64,000 nucleotides of DNA, taken from positions 51,196 to 115,195 of the forward strand of contig JAFQAP010000026.1 of assembly GCA_017399965.1 (NCBI GenBank), given 5' to 3'. Source of the stretch: Clostridia bacterium. Its GTDB lineage: Bacteria > Bacillota > Clostridia > Oscillospirales > CAG-382. A program made the translations under genes and the position numbers. This document shows positions 27,307 to 35,298 of this stretch, piece by piece (within the stretch, counting starts at the first letter, position 1; each line of letters starts with the position of its first letter). The notes under the pieces were generated by a model. That model was given only the letters and a program-made list of their open reading frames with translations. It made no database searches and was not told where the DNA came from.

Positions 27307-27546
27307 ATGAAAGTTACAGTTTGCATCGGCAGTTCTTGCCACCTGAAAGGCTCACGTAGAGTTATCGAACAGCTCCAGCGTCTCATCGGCGAAAATGATC
27401 TTGGCGGTAAGGTCGAACTCTGCGGTACATTCTGTATGGGTAAATGCCAGCAGGGCGTTTGCGTATCCGTTGACGAAGCGTTTCATTCCGTAAATGCAGA
27501 AACTGTTGAAGAATTCTTCCAAAACGAAATTAAGGCAAAGGTATAA
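27307..27546 (+). CDS. Thioredoxin-fold [2Fe-2S] ferredoxin (NuoE/HydC-like), first copy
   Basis: The 79-residue single domain starts MKVTVCIGSSCHLKGS. Four cysteines in the pattern C-x4-C (residues 6 and 11) and C-x3-C (about 39 and 43; CGTFCMGKC) match the thioredoxin-like [2Fe-2S] ferredoxin domain found at the end of NuoE and bifurcating hydrogenase subunits. It is the first gene of the hydrogenase operon, six bases before its paralogue. It probably carries electrons between the hydrogenases and another redox partner, or signals redox state to the sensory hydrogenase. Confidence 0.87.
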   Translation: MKVTVCIGSSCHLKGSRRVIEQLQRLIGENDLGGKVELCGTFCMGKCQQGVCVSVDEAFHSVNAETVEEFFQNEIKAKV

Positions 27547-27551
27547 GTTTT

Positions 27552-27806
27552 ATGATCATTCAGGTTTGCGTAGGCAGCTCTTGTTATCTTAAGGGCTCGC
27601 CCGAAATCGTTGAGCTTTTGCAGAAATCCGTAGAAGAATATAAGCTTGAAAATGAAGTCACCCTTACCGGCAGCTTTTGTATCGGCAAGTGTAACCGTGT
27701 GGGCGTTACCATTCAGGTGGATGATGATATTCACGTGGGTATTACCAGAGAAAATTTCAGAGAATTTTTCGCAGAGAATGTCCTTAAAAAGTTGGAAAGG
27801 AAATGA
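27552..27806 (+). CDS. Thioredoxin-fold [2Fe-2S] ferredoxin, second copy
   Basis: The 84-residue paralogue of the preceding gene has the same C-x4-C (VCVGSSCYLKGS) and C-x3-C (GSFCIGKC) ligands. The two diverge in the C-terminal third (IHVGITRENFREFF here), so each may serve a different partner. It lies six bases after its neighbour and six before the PAS-hydrogenase gene, making a tight operon. Confidence 0.87.
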   Translation: MIIQVCVGSSCYLKGSPEIVELLQKSVEEYKLENEVTLTGSFCIGKCNRVGVTIQVDDDIHVGITRENFREFFAENVLKKLERK

Positions 27807-27812
27807 TGGGTT

Positions 27813-29492
27813 ATGCCTAATTGCTTGACTTTAAAAAAATCAGATTGTAAAAACTGTTATAAATGTATCCGTCATTGTCCTGTTAAGGCTATCCGCTTTT
27901 CGGGAAATCAGGCGCACATTATCGGCAACGAGTGCATTCTTTGCGGCAACTGCTTCGTTGTATGTCCTCAGGACGCAAAGCAGATAGTTGACGAAACGGA
28001 AAAAGCAAAAGTGCTTTTGCAAAGCGGCGTGCCCGTAATAGTCAGCCTTGCTCCTTCCTTTGTAGCAAACTATAACGGCGTGGGTATTAATTCCATGCGC
28101 AAAGCGCTTAAGTCCCTCGGATTTTATGATGTTGAGGAAACCGCGATCGGCGCTACCATCGTTAAGACGGAATACGAAAGAATGCTGCGTGAAGAGGAAA
28201 GAGATATAGTCATCTCTTCTTGCTGTCATTCCATAAATCTTTTGATCCAAAAGCACTTTCCTCAGGCGTTGGAATATCTTGCCGACGTAGTGTCACCTAT
28301 GCAGGCACACTGCAAGGATATAAAATCCAGATATCCCAATGCAAAAACCGTATTTATCGGTCCCTGCGTTGCCAAAAAAGACGAAGCACAGCATTATGAC
28401 GGTATCGTTGATGCAGTGCTAACCTTTGAAGAACTTACCCGCTGGCTTAACGAAGAGAATATTACCCTCTCTAAAGAGATGGACAGCGACCCCAACAGCC
28501 GCGCTCGTTTCTTCCCCACAACCGGCGGAATATTAAAGACTATGGCGCAGGATGCACCCGGTTATACTTATATGGCTCTTGACGGTGTGGAAAATTGTAT
28601 TGCCGCTCTTAAAGATATTATTGACGGTAACATTCACAAATGCTTTATCGAAATGTCGGCTTGCGTAGGCAGCTGTATGGGCGGTCCTGTTATGGAAAAA
28701 TACCACCGTGCAGGCACTATAAAGGATTATATCGCCATTGCAAATTACGCAGGAGAGAAGGATTTTGTTGTTTCCCAGCCCAAGGCTATTGAGCTTAAAA
28801 AGAGCTTTGAGCATATCGAGCAGCGTTACCAGACACCCTCCGAGATCGAAATACAGAATGTACTTCGTCAGATGGGCAAATTCAAGCCCTCTCAAGAGCT
28901 TAATTGCGGTTCCTGCGGCTATAACACCTGCAGAGAAAAGGCAATAGCAATAATCCACGGCAAGGCTGAAATTTCCATGTGCCTGCCTTATCTTAAGAGT
29001 AAAGCCGAAAGCTTTTCGGATATTATCGTTAATAATTCTCCCAACGGTCTTATCCTGCTTAATGAAAATCTTGAGGTTCAGCAAATAAACGCTACCGCAA
29101 AGAGAATGATGAACATTCGCTCTTCTTCGGATATTTTGGGCGATCAGGTAGTACGCATACTGGATCCTTCCGTGTTTATGAATGTTTTGCGAACAGGCAG
29201 GGACGTGATCGGTCAGCGGGTTTATCTTGCGGAATACAAACGCTTTGTAGAGCAGTCTGTTGTACACGATAAGGATTCTCATCTTATGGTTGCCATTATG
29301 CGTGATATTACCGACGAGCAAAACGAGCGTGAAAAGAAAGAAAGTATCAGCCGTCAAACTATCGAAGTTGCAGACAAGGTAGTGGACAAGCAGATGCGTA
29401 TCGTTCAGGAGATCGCATCTCTTCTGGGAGAAACCGCCGCAGAAACAAAAATTGCGCTGGCAAAATTGAAGGAGTCCATCCAAGATGAATGA
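27813..29492 (+). CDS. Sensory-type [FeFe]-hydrogenase: 2[4Fe-4S], H-cluster domain, Fe-S domain, PAS domain
   Basis: The 559-residue protein starts with two [4Fe-4S] motifs (CKNCYKCIRHC and CILCGNCFVVC). The hydrogenase large-subunit domain carries the H-cluster cysteines: L1 SSCCHS, L2 GPCVAKKDEA, L3 EMSACVGSCMGG. Next comes a CGSCGYNTC...C cluster domain (about 370-395), a PAS domain (about 405-510, NGLILLNENLEV) and a helical tail. L1 has His where catalytic enzymes have Pro. This architecture matches group C (putative sensory, HydS) in the published [FeFe]-hydrogenase classification; the subgroup next to phosphatases is C3. It would sense hydrogen or redox state and pass a signal through PAS to the adjoining phosphatase. 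It overlaps that gene by 8 bp. Confidence 0.88.
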   Translation: MPNCLTLKKSDCKNCYKCIRHCPVKAIRFSGNQAHIIGNECILCGNCFVVCPQDAKQIVDETEKAKVLLQSGVPVIVSLAPSFVANYNGVGINSMRKALKSLGFYDVEETAIGATIVKTEYERMLREEERDIVISSCCHSINLLIQKHFPQALEYLADVVSPMQAHCKDIKSRYPNAKTVFIGPCVAKKDEAQHYDGIVDAVLTFEELTRWLNEENITLSKEMDSDPNSRARFFPTTGGILKTMAQDAPGYTYMALDGVENCIAALKDIIDGNIHKCFIEMSACVGSCMGGPVMEKYHRAGTIKDYIAIANYAGEKDFVVSQPKAIELKKSFEHIEQRYQTPSEIEIQNVLRQMGKFKPSQELNCGSCGYNTCREKAIAIIHGKAEISMCLPYLKSKAESFSDIIVNNSPNGLILLNENLEVQQINATAKRMMNIRSSSDILGDQVVRILDPSVFMNVLRTGRDVIGQRVYLAEYKRFVEQSVVHDKDSHLMVAIMRDITDEQNEREKKESISRQTIEVADKVVDKQMRIVQEIASLLGETAAETKIALAKLKESIQDE

Positions 29493-30657
29493 TCTGTGTG
29501 CCGATATCGGCTATAAGAGTATAAATCATTTCGGTGAACAGCTTTGCGGCGACCACGTGGATATAGTGGAGCCCGGCGACGGATCTACCGTTGTGGTTCT
29601 TTCCGACGGATTGGGAAGCGGAGTAAAGGCGAGCATACTTTCCACCCTTACTTCCAAGATAATTTCCACCATGCTTTCCGAAGGCTTGTCTTTGGAAGAA
29701 TGTGTAGAAACTATCGCCGCTACCTTGCCCGTTTGCTCCATCCGCGGCGTGGCGTATTCCACCTTCACCATTATACATCTGAAAAACAACCAAAGCGCCG
29801 AGCTGATTCAGTACGATAACCCTCATGCGATCATTATACGCGATGAGAACATATGGGATTATCCCAAAACAGAAATGAATATCGGCGGTAAAAAAATATA
29901 CAAATCCGTAATAAAGCTTCAGGAAAACGATATTTTTGTTGCCATGAGCGACGGTTGCCCCCACGCGGGTATCGGTATAACCTATAATTTCGGTTGGAAG
30001 AGGGAAAATATAGCAGAGTTTATGCAGACCCTCTCCCACGCAGGGTATACCGCAAAGACATTATCCACCATGCTTGTTGACGAATGTGACAAGCTATACG
30101 GCTTTCAGCCCGGTGACGATGCCACGGCGTGCGTTGTCCGTATAAGAAAGAGAGAGCCTATGAATATGCTGTTCGGCCCTCCTTCCAACCGCGACGATGC
30201 AGACCGTATGATGTCCCTTTTCTTCTCCAAGGAAGGCAAGCATATTATTTGCGGAGGAACCACCTCGACTATCGCGGCAAAATTCCTGCACAAGCCTTTG
30301 CGCGCCAGCCTTAACTTTGAAATGGGGGACGTACCTCCCATTGCGGAGATAGAGGGGGTAGACCTTGTTACCGAAGGTGTTATAACCGTAAACAAGGTGC
30401 TTGAATACGCCAACGATTATCTGGGCGAAAACAAGTTTTACAGCCATTGGAGCTATAAACGGGACGGCGCATCCCTTATATGCCGTTTGCTGTTTGAAGA
30501 GGCTACGGATATTAACTTTTATGTGGGAAGGGCAGTAAACCCCGCCCACCAGAATCCCGATCTGCCTATCAATTTCAATATAAAAATGAATTTGGTAGAG
30601 GAACTTTCGGCTTGCCTCAAAAGGATGGGAAAAAGAATCAAAGTCAGTTATTTCTAA
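29485..30657 (+). CDS. SpoIIE/PP2C-type serine phosphatase, hydrogenase-linked
   Basis: The 390-residue product has a PPM phosphatase core at about residues 5-215 with metal-binding aspartates in LSDGLGSG, MSDGCPHAG and PGDDATACV. About 170 residues follow that I do not recognise, including IICGGTTSTIAAKFL, reminiscent of a nucleotide- or ligand-binding loop. There is no transmembrane or sensor domain, so the input probably comes from the PAS hydrogenase, whose end it overlaps. By analogy with SpoIIE and RsbU it may dephosphorylate an anti-anti-sigma-like protein, but no such partner is encoded in the window. AAGGAG lies 9 nt before the start. Confidence 0.85.
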   Translation: MNDLCADIGYKSINHFGEQLCGDHVDIVEPGDGSTVVVLSDGLGSGVKASILSTLTSKIISTMLSEGLSLEECVETIAATLPVCSIRGVAYSTFTIIHLKNNQSAELIQYDNPHAIIIRDENIWDYPKTEMNIGGKKIYKSVIKLQENDIFVAMSDGCPHAGIGITYNFGWKRENIAEFMQTLSHAGYTAKTLSTMLVDECDKLYGFQPGDDATACVVRIRKREPMNMLFGPPSNRDDADRMMSLFFSKEGKHIICGGTTSTIAAKFLHKPLRASLNFEMGDVPPIAEIEGVDLVTEGVITVNKVLEYANDYLGENKFYSHWSYKRDGASLICRLLFEEATDINFYVGRAVNPAHQNPDLPINFNIKMNLVEELSACLKRMGKRIKVSYF

Positions 30658-30669
30658 GGAGTACTTGCT

Positions 30670-32100
30670 ATGGGAGCAATAAGAAAATTCGATACGAAGG
30701 TACAGCACTTAAAGTATAAAGTATTGCGTGAGGTAGCCCGTCAGGCGTGGAGCGATACTTTGCTTGAAAATATTGTGGAGATACCCAAGATAATCTCTCC
30801 CGGTCCTAACCCCACAATGCGTTGCTGTATATATAAAGAACGTGCTATTCTCGGCGAGCGTATAAAAATAGCTATGGGCGGCGATAAGGATAACCCCAAT
30901 GTTATCGAAGTTATCGATATCGCCTGCGACGAATGTTCTGCCGCAGGATACGAAGTTACCGCTTCTTGCCGCGGCTGTCTTGCTCACCGCTGTGAAGATG
31001 TGTGTAAACGCGGTGCAATTTCCTTTGACCACAACCACGTTGCTCATATAGATAAATCCAAGTGCGTTGAATGCGGTCAGTGCGCAAAGGTTTGCCCTTA
31101 TTCCGCAATAATCAACAACAAGCGTCCGTGCCAGAATGCTTGTAAGGTCAAGGCAATATCCATAAACGATAATAACGCCGCTGCCATTGATAACAACAAG
31201 TGTATCCAGTGCGGTGCCTGCGTATATCAGTGTCCTTTTGGCGCGATATCCGATAAATCCTATATTCTTAGCGTTATCGATCTTATTAAAAAGAGCGAAA
31301 ATAACGAAAAATATAAGGTTTACGCAGTAGTTGCACCTTCCATTTCCAGCCAGTTTACATACGCAAAGCTGGGTCAGGTGATCACCGGTCTTAAGGAATT
31401 GGGCTTCTTTACAGTTGTTGAAGCAGCTTTGGGCGCAGATATGGTAGCACAGGCAGAATCCAAGGAACTGGCAGAAAAAGGCTTCTTAACAAGCTCCTGC
31501 TGTCCCGCATTTGTTCAGTATATTAAATCTGCTTTCCCCGCACTTCTTCCTTTGGTATCCCACAACCTTTCTCCTATGGGTGCTTTGGCACAGTATATCA
31601 AAAATACGGACAAGGATGCAAAGGTAGTGTTTATCGGTCCCTGCACAGCTAAAAAGGCAGAAGCACAGCTTGATACCGTAAAACCCTATGTAGATGCGGT
31701 TATGACCTTTGAAGAACTGCAGGCGCTTTTTGACAGCCGTGATTTCGATATCAACACCTTCGAGGAAGACGTGCTTGATAACGCATCATATTTCGGCAGA
31801 ATATTTGCCCGTTCCGGCGGTCTTTCGGATGCGGTCGTTCAGGGTCTCAAGGAGCAGAATATCGAATTCGCTCTTAAGCCTATCGTGTGTGACGGTATTG
31901 AAGAATGCCGCGTAGCTCTGCTTAAAAAGAGCAAAAACGTTCTGGACGGCAACTTTATCGAAGGTATGGCTTGCGTAGGCGGCTGTATCGGCGGTGCCGG
32001 CTGTCTTACCCACGGCGAAAAGAATAAAGCCGAGGTAGATAAGTACGGCAGAGAAGCTATGGAAAAGACCATAAGCGACGCGGTTTCCGTTTTGAAATAG
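30670..32100 (+). CDS. Monomeric [FeFe]-hydrogenase, group B-like
   Basis: The 476-residue enzyme has an N-terminal Cys-rich segment (CDECSAAGYEV, then SCRGCLAHRCEDVC), two [4Fe-4S] motifs (CVECGQCAKVCPYS and CIQCGACVYQCPFG) and an extra CQNAC pair. The H-cluster domain has L1 TSSCCPAFV, L2 GPCTAKKAEA and L3 EGMACVGGCIGGAGC. All four H-cluster cysteines and the L1 Pro are present, so catalysis is expected. The order of clusters and the L3 form fit group B in the [FeFe]-hydrogenase classification, found widely in anaerobic gut bacteria and thought to work with ferredoxin. It is last in the operon, 12 bp after the phosphatase gene, with AAGGAG before the ATG. Confidence 0.9.
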   Translation: MGAIRKFDTKVQHLKYKVLREVARQAWSDTLLENIVEIPKIISPGPNPTMRCCIYKERAILGERIKIAMGGDKDNPNVIEVIDIACDECSAAGYEVTASCRGCLAHRCEDVCKRGAISFDHNHVAHIDKSKCVECGQCAKVCPYSAIINNKRPCQNACKVKAISINDNNAAAIDNNKCIQCGACVYQCPFGAISDKSYILSVIDLIKKSENNEKYKVYAVVAPSISSQFTYAKLGQVITGLKELGFFTVVEAALGADMVAQAESKELAEKGFLTSSCCPAFVQYIKSAFPALLPLVSHNLSPMGALAQYIKNTDKDAKVVFIGPCTAKKAEAQLDTVKPYVDAVMTFEELQALFDSRDFDINTFEEDVLDNASYFGRIFARSGGLSDAVVQGLKEQNIEFALKPIVCDGIEECRVALLKKSKNVLDGNFIEGMACVGGCIGGAGCLTHGEKNKAEVDKYGREAMEKTISDAVSVLK

Positions 32101-32118
32101 TTTAAAATCAATAAAGTA

Positions 32119-32154
32119 ATCACCCCAAGAAGCCGCAAGGCTCCTTGGGGTGAT
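32119..32154. terminator. Convergent hairpin terminator; second copy of the CCCCAAGAAGCC palindrome
   Basis: ATCACCCCAAGAAGCC (32119-32134) and GGCTCCTTGGGGTGAT (32139-32154) form a 16-bp stem with one mismatch around GCAA. Short T/A runs flank it on both sides, so it can serve both the hydrogenase operon (+) and the anti-sigma gene (-), which converge here. The core matches the hairpin at 10413-10440. Confidence 0.75.
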
Positions 32155-32155
32155 T

Positions 32156-32827
32156 TTAATTCAATACAGCATCTAAAGCGGTGTAATTTTTTATTTCCTC
32201 GTCCTCCACACTTACCAGAATAAACCATCCCGCCATATCTGCGGTAACTGCTTCGGGGTCGTTTTTCTGCTCGACGCAAACACATATGGAGCTATCCTTT
32301 ACTTTAACCTCTTGTACGCCGTATCTGTATGCACTGCTGCTTGCGGGAAGATAGATAACCAACAAAGAGTGCTCGGTGTAAAAGTCTTCACGGTCCCACT
32401 GGGCTTTTTTTATCGCCCCTTCAAAGGATAATGCGCCCGAAAAGCCATATTCCATATTAAAAATGCTTCCGTATTCTGTTTTAAACTGCTCCAGCTCCTC
32501 TAAAGTGTCGATCTTTAAAACAGGAAGCTTTTTGCCCTTTCCGCTTTGTAACGATTCTTTGTTAAGGGCATTTTCGTAAATTGTTTTATCATCGGACCAG
32601 CCTGCATATGCCACCGTGTTTGCGTATGGATCACCGATATCCTCGGGAGCAAAACCGGCGATAATATCGGGAACAGTAAAAACGGCAACAGCTACAAGGC
32701 ACAGACAAGCCGCCGCAGTCAGCAGCTTTACCCATACGGGGCGGGGGCTTTTTTGGGGGGAATGGGCAAGCCCCACGTAGCTTTCGTTAATATCGCCCAT
32801 AGCACTGTATAAATCTTCTTTTTTCAT
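32156..32827 (-). CDS. Single-pass membrane protein, probable anti-sigma factor partner
   Basis: The 223-residue product has a short N-terminal cytoplasmic part (residues 1-30), one transmembrane helix (about 33-52, VKLLTAAACLCLVAVAVF) and an extracytoplasmic domain of about 165 residues without clear family motifs. Its start overlaps the end of the ECF sigma gene by 4 bp (ATGA), the classical arrangement for a sigma/anti-sigma pair. The N-terminus lacks the HxxxCxxC zinc anti-sigma motif, so binding must work differently if it does inhibit the sigma. The ligand or stress sensed is unknown. Confidence 0.6.
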   Translation of the reverse strand: MKKEDLYSAMGDINESYVGLAHSPQKSPRPVWVKLLTAAACLCLVAVAVFTVPDIIAGFAPEDIGDPYANTVAYAGWSDDKTIYENALNKESLQSGKGKKLPVLKIDTLEELEQFKTEYGSIFNMEYGFSGALSFEGAIKKAQWDREDFYTEHSLLVIYLPASSSAYRYGVQEVKVKDSSICVCVEQKNDPEAVTADMAGWFILVSVEDEEIKNYTALDAVLN

Positions 32828-33384
32828 AGTTCGTACTCCTTATCAACAAGAAAATCGTGTAATTTGGTTCTGAGCCGGCTAAGCATCATAGATACAGCGG
32901 CGCTTGTCATACCGTAACGTGCGGCGATATCGGAAATGCTGTCCGTATACCAGTAACGGCGCAGGAAAATGTTTCGCTTTTTTGCGGGCAGAGTGCCTAA
33001 GAATTCATTAATATCCGAAGCCAGCGTCTTGTGTTCAAAGGCTTTTTCTACGTCGTCTTTATCTGAAACACAATCTTTAAGCTCGTCAAGAACAGCCGTA
33101 AGCTCTCCGCCGCCCCGCTTTTCTGCGGTGTTGCGCTTGTATTTATTAAAGGCAAGATTGCGAACTATCTTTCCCAAAAAAGAAGACAGCATTTGTGGAC
33201 GGTTCGGCGGAATGGAATTCCATAAATTAAAATAGGCATCGTTTACACATTCCTCTGCATCTTCATTATTACCCAAAATATTTTTTGCAATATGCTTGCA
33301 GTAATTGCCGTATTTATCCGCAGTTACGGGAATAGCCTGCTCGTTTCTGTCAAAATACAACTGTACTATTTTTGAATCATCCAT
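32824..33384 (-). CDS. ECF RNA polymerase sigma factor
   Basis: The 186-residue sigma-70 family protein has region 2 at about 20-90 (DAEECVNDAYFNLWNSIPPN, then SFLGKIVRNLAFNKYKR) and region 4 at about 125-180 (LPAKKRNIFLRRYWY, then ISDIAARYGMTSAAVSMMLSRLR). No regions 1 or 3 are present, which defines ECF type. The ribosome site AAAGGAGG precedes ATG 33384. It is coupled to the membrane protein downstream. It lies directly next to the 3' end of the phage-like module but reads from its own promoter region (33385-33484). Confidence 0.9.
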   Translation of the reverse strand: MDDSKIVQLYFDRNEQAIPVTADKYGNYCKHIAKNILGNNEDAEECVNDAYFNLWNSIPPNRPQMLSSFLGKIVRNLAFNKYKRNTAEKRGGGELTAVLDELKDCVSDKDDVEKAFEHKTLASDINEFLGTLPAKKRNIFLRRYWYTDSISDIAARYGMTSAAVSMMLSRLRTKLHDFLVDKEYEL

Positions 33385-33484
33385 TTTGTTTGCCTCCTTT
33401 CAAATTGCGGTTTCACTTATATACACAGCTTTTGTGAAAAAATATAACGGTTTATTTAAAAATATATTTTTATTATAATAAGAA

Positions 33485-33538
33485 ATCGGCAAAAAGACAA
33501 GTAAAACGCAATAATTCGTTTTATATCCTTTTGCCGAT
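33485..33538 (-). terminator. Nested hairpin at the end of the phage-like operon
   Basis: On the minus strand ATCGGCAAAAG (33538-33528) pairs with CTTTTTGCCGAT (33496-33485), enclosing a second stem (TAAAACG/CGTTTTA). It follows the last phage-module stop by about 12 bases and separates it from the sigma-factor gene. Between it and 33384 the sequence is AT-rich and should hold the sigma gene's promoter, which I cannot pin down. Confidence 0.7.
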
Positions 33539-33549
33539 AAGTTTAAATT

Positions 33550-33873
33550 TTATTGTGTCAGCGTATCGGAAATTATCCTTCTTTTTTCCGCTTTTGCTTT
33601 TTCGGTGTAGGCGAGGTAGTCATTTTCTGCTTTTTCAAGTTCCTCTTCCTCGCATTTTCCTCTTGAATATCTCGCCAGTATAAGTACAAGCGACGCTATT
33701 TTTTCTTCTCCTTCCAGACGAAGCAGCTCTTGTTTGTTGCGTTCTGCTTTTCGCCGTTCAGCATCCTCTCTCGCCTTGTTTAATGCCCTTTTTAAAAGGG
33801 AACACACAAACACGGATACAAACCCTCCGGCAGATAAAAACGCCATCAGAGCCTCTGCAAGGCTTTCAAACAT
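33550..33873 (-). CDS. Small membrane-anchored, charged helical protein at the end of the phage-like module
   Basis: The 107-residue product has one N-terminal hydrophobic helix (about residues 5-27, FLSAGGFVSVFVCSLL) followed by a Lys/Glu/Arg-rich helix to the end (REDAERRKAERNKQELLRLE). I do not recognise a family. It directly follows the holin-like gene and is last in the operon. Phage lysis cassettes often contain such small membrane-plus-coiled-coil proteins (a second holin or spanin-like helper), but that is inference from position. Confidence 0.55.
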   Translation of the reverse strand: MFESLAEALMAFLSAGGFVSVFVCSLLKRALNKAREDAERRKAERNKQELLRLEGEEKIASLVLILARYSRGKCEEEELEKAENDYLAYTEKAKAEKRRIISDTLTQ

Positions 33874-33915
33874 TATCAGATCTCGTAAATCAGATATGCA
33901 ATAGCATCAAACAGA

Positions 33916-34251
33916 TCAGCCAACCGCTGTGTCAGAGTCGTTAGCAGGGGTATCAGTCTGTTCACGGTTTTTCTCCTTTAGCTGTCTGTAAAGATTATCG
34001 GTATATACGCCTGCTGCGGCGCACAGCACTCCCTGAGTGATACTGGCGAATATCATAGAAAGCACCTGCTGTGTACCCGTAATGGTGTTTGCGGAAAATA
34101 TCCACAGTCCTGCAAGCAATATTCCCAAAGCGCCGAGAATAAAGGGTATCTTCCAATCCTTTATACGGCTGTTTTTGATAACCGCGCCGATAACGTACAG
34201 TATGGGGATAAGTACGTAAAGTTCTGCGGATATGTATTCGGTGTAATCCAT
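33916..34251 (-). CDS. Holin-like membrane protein (Phage_holin_5_2 type)
   Basis: The 111-residue product has three predicted membrane helices: LYVLIPILYVIGAVI (about 11-26), IPFILGALGILLAGLWIF (about 35-53) and VLSMIFASITQGVLCAAAGVYTD (about 64-86). The tail is hydrophilic. The pattern of an N-terminal helix, a charged KNSRIKDWKIP bridge and a glycine-rich second helix matches family 5 type 2 phage holins. No endolysin gene lies beside it, which is unusual for a working lysis cassette. Confidence 0.72.
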   Translation of the reverse strand: MDYTEYISAELYVLIPILYVIGAVIKNSRIKDWKIPFILGALGILLAGLWIFSANTITGTQQVLSMIFASITQGVLCAAAGVYTDNLYRQLKEKNREQTDTPANDSDTAVG

Positions 34252-34263
34252 AGTGTTCTCCTT

Positions 34264-35298
34264 TTAAGATATGTTTTGTCCGAGCTTAAGTTCGTTGTCT
34301 GTGTTTCTTCTGGAGGCAACCGTATCCAGATATTCTTCGGTCTCTTCGTTGTTAAGCCCAAGCATAAAGCACGCATCATAAAATTGGTCCATAGTTTCGC
34401 ATCTGGTATATACGTAATCCAGTCTTTCCATATATGCACGCTTTTTCGCATACTCGTTACGGTCGTCGTAATCGTAAAATAAAAGCTTTGCCATACTCTT
34501 TGCTCTGCTGTATGCCTTGTCGTAATGCAGCTCGGCTTCGTTTACAATAGTTGCGGTCTTCGCTCCCGCATCGCTCATTCCGGTATAGCCCAAAGCATCG
34601 AGAACAAAGATCACCTTGTCCATATATTCATCGGTGAGATTATATCTTGAAGTCAGCTTTTCAAGATAGTTCTTTACGTTAAGATTATGTTCCGCTTTGC
34701 TTATCTTGCCGCCGGAACCGTACCGCTTTACGATAGCGGACGCAAGCTGATACGCACTCATATTGGGCGTGAATACTATTCCGTCACTGCCGGTATCCCC
34801 GTCTTCGGTGCCCAATGCGTCGCCGCCTACAGTGACGTCTCCGTATTTGATCTTGCTTTCCGCCATTTCCTGCGCCAATTTCTGCAGTTCCTTCCTTGCG
34901 TTTATGCTGTCCTTGGCGTAATCGGTATCAAGCTTACCGAAGTATTCGTTTTTGCTTTTGTTAAGCTGAGAAAGCTCCTCGCTGTGCTGTTTTGCCAGGG
35001 AAGAGAGTGTGTTGTTAAAATTAATATCCGAATTAAGCCTTGCCTGCGCGCTTTCTCCGGAAAAGGAAAGACCTCTGGAAGCAAGAAATTCGCCCGTGTT
35101 TTTTTCGTTAGTAAGCTTTTGCGCCGCCGCTTGATTTTTCTTTTCCTCGTAATCCTTGTTTAAGCTTTCGACAGATTCCTTGTGCTGTTTTTCGTAGTTT
35201 GCCTTTGCCTTGTTATAAAGCTGTGTAAGGGCTGCTGTGGTCCCGTAGCTCTTTTCCAGCTCCTTTTTTGTTTGTTCTACAAGCTCGCTGTATTTCAT
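34264..35298 (-). CDS. Coiled-coil structural protein of the phage-like module, function unknown
   Basis: The 344-residue product has an N-terminal half (to about 165) that is almost wholly helical, with heptad-like runs (EQTKKELEKSYGTTAALTQ, later NKSKNEYFGKL); the C-terminal half is mixed helical. It follows the beta-propeller gene with a 4-bp overlap. In phage P22 the genes after the plug (gp10) encode the tail needle and DNA-ejection proteins, so a needle or ejection role is plausible. There is no receptor-binding or tailspike-type repeat. No recognised family. Confidence 0.55.
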   Translation of the reverse strand: MKYSELVEQTKKELEKSYGTTAALTQLYNKAKANYEKQHKESVESLNKDYEEKKNQAAAQKLTNEKNTGEFLASRGLSFSGESAQARLNSDINFNNTLSSLAKQHSEELSQLNKSKNEYFGKLDTDYAKDSINARKELQKLAQEMAESKIKYGDVTVGGDALGTEDGDTGSDGIVFTPNMSAYQLASAIVKRYGSGGKISKAEHNLNVKNYLEKLTSRYNLTDEYMDKVIFVLDALGYTGMSDAGAKTATIVNEAELHYDKAYSRAKSMAKLLFYDYDDRNEYAKKRAYMERLDYVYTRCETMDQFYDACFMLGLNNEETEEYLDTVASRRNTDNELKLGQNIS

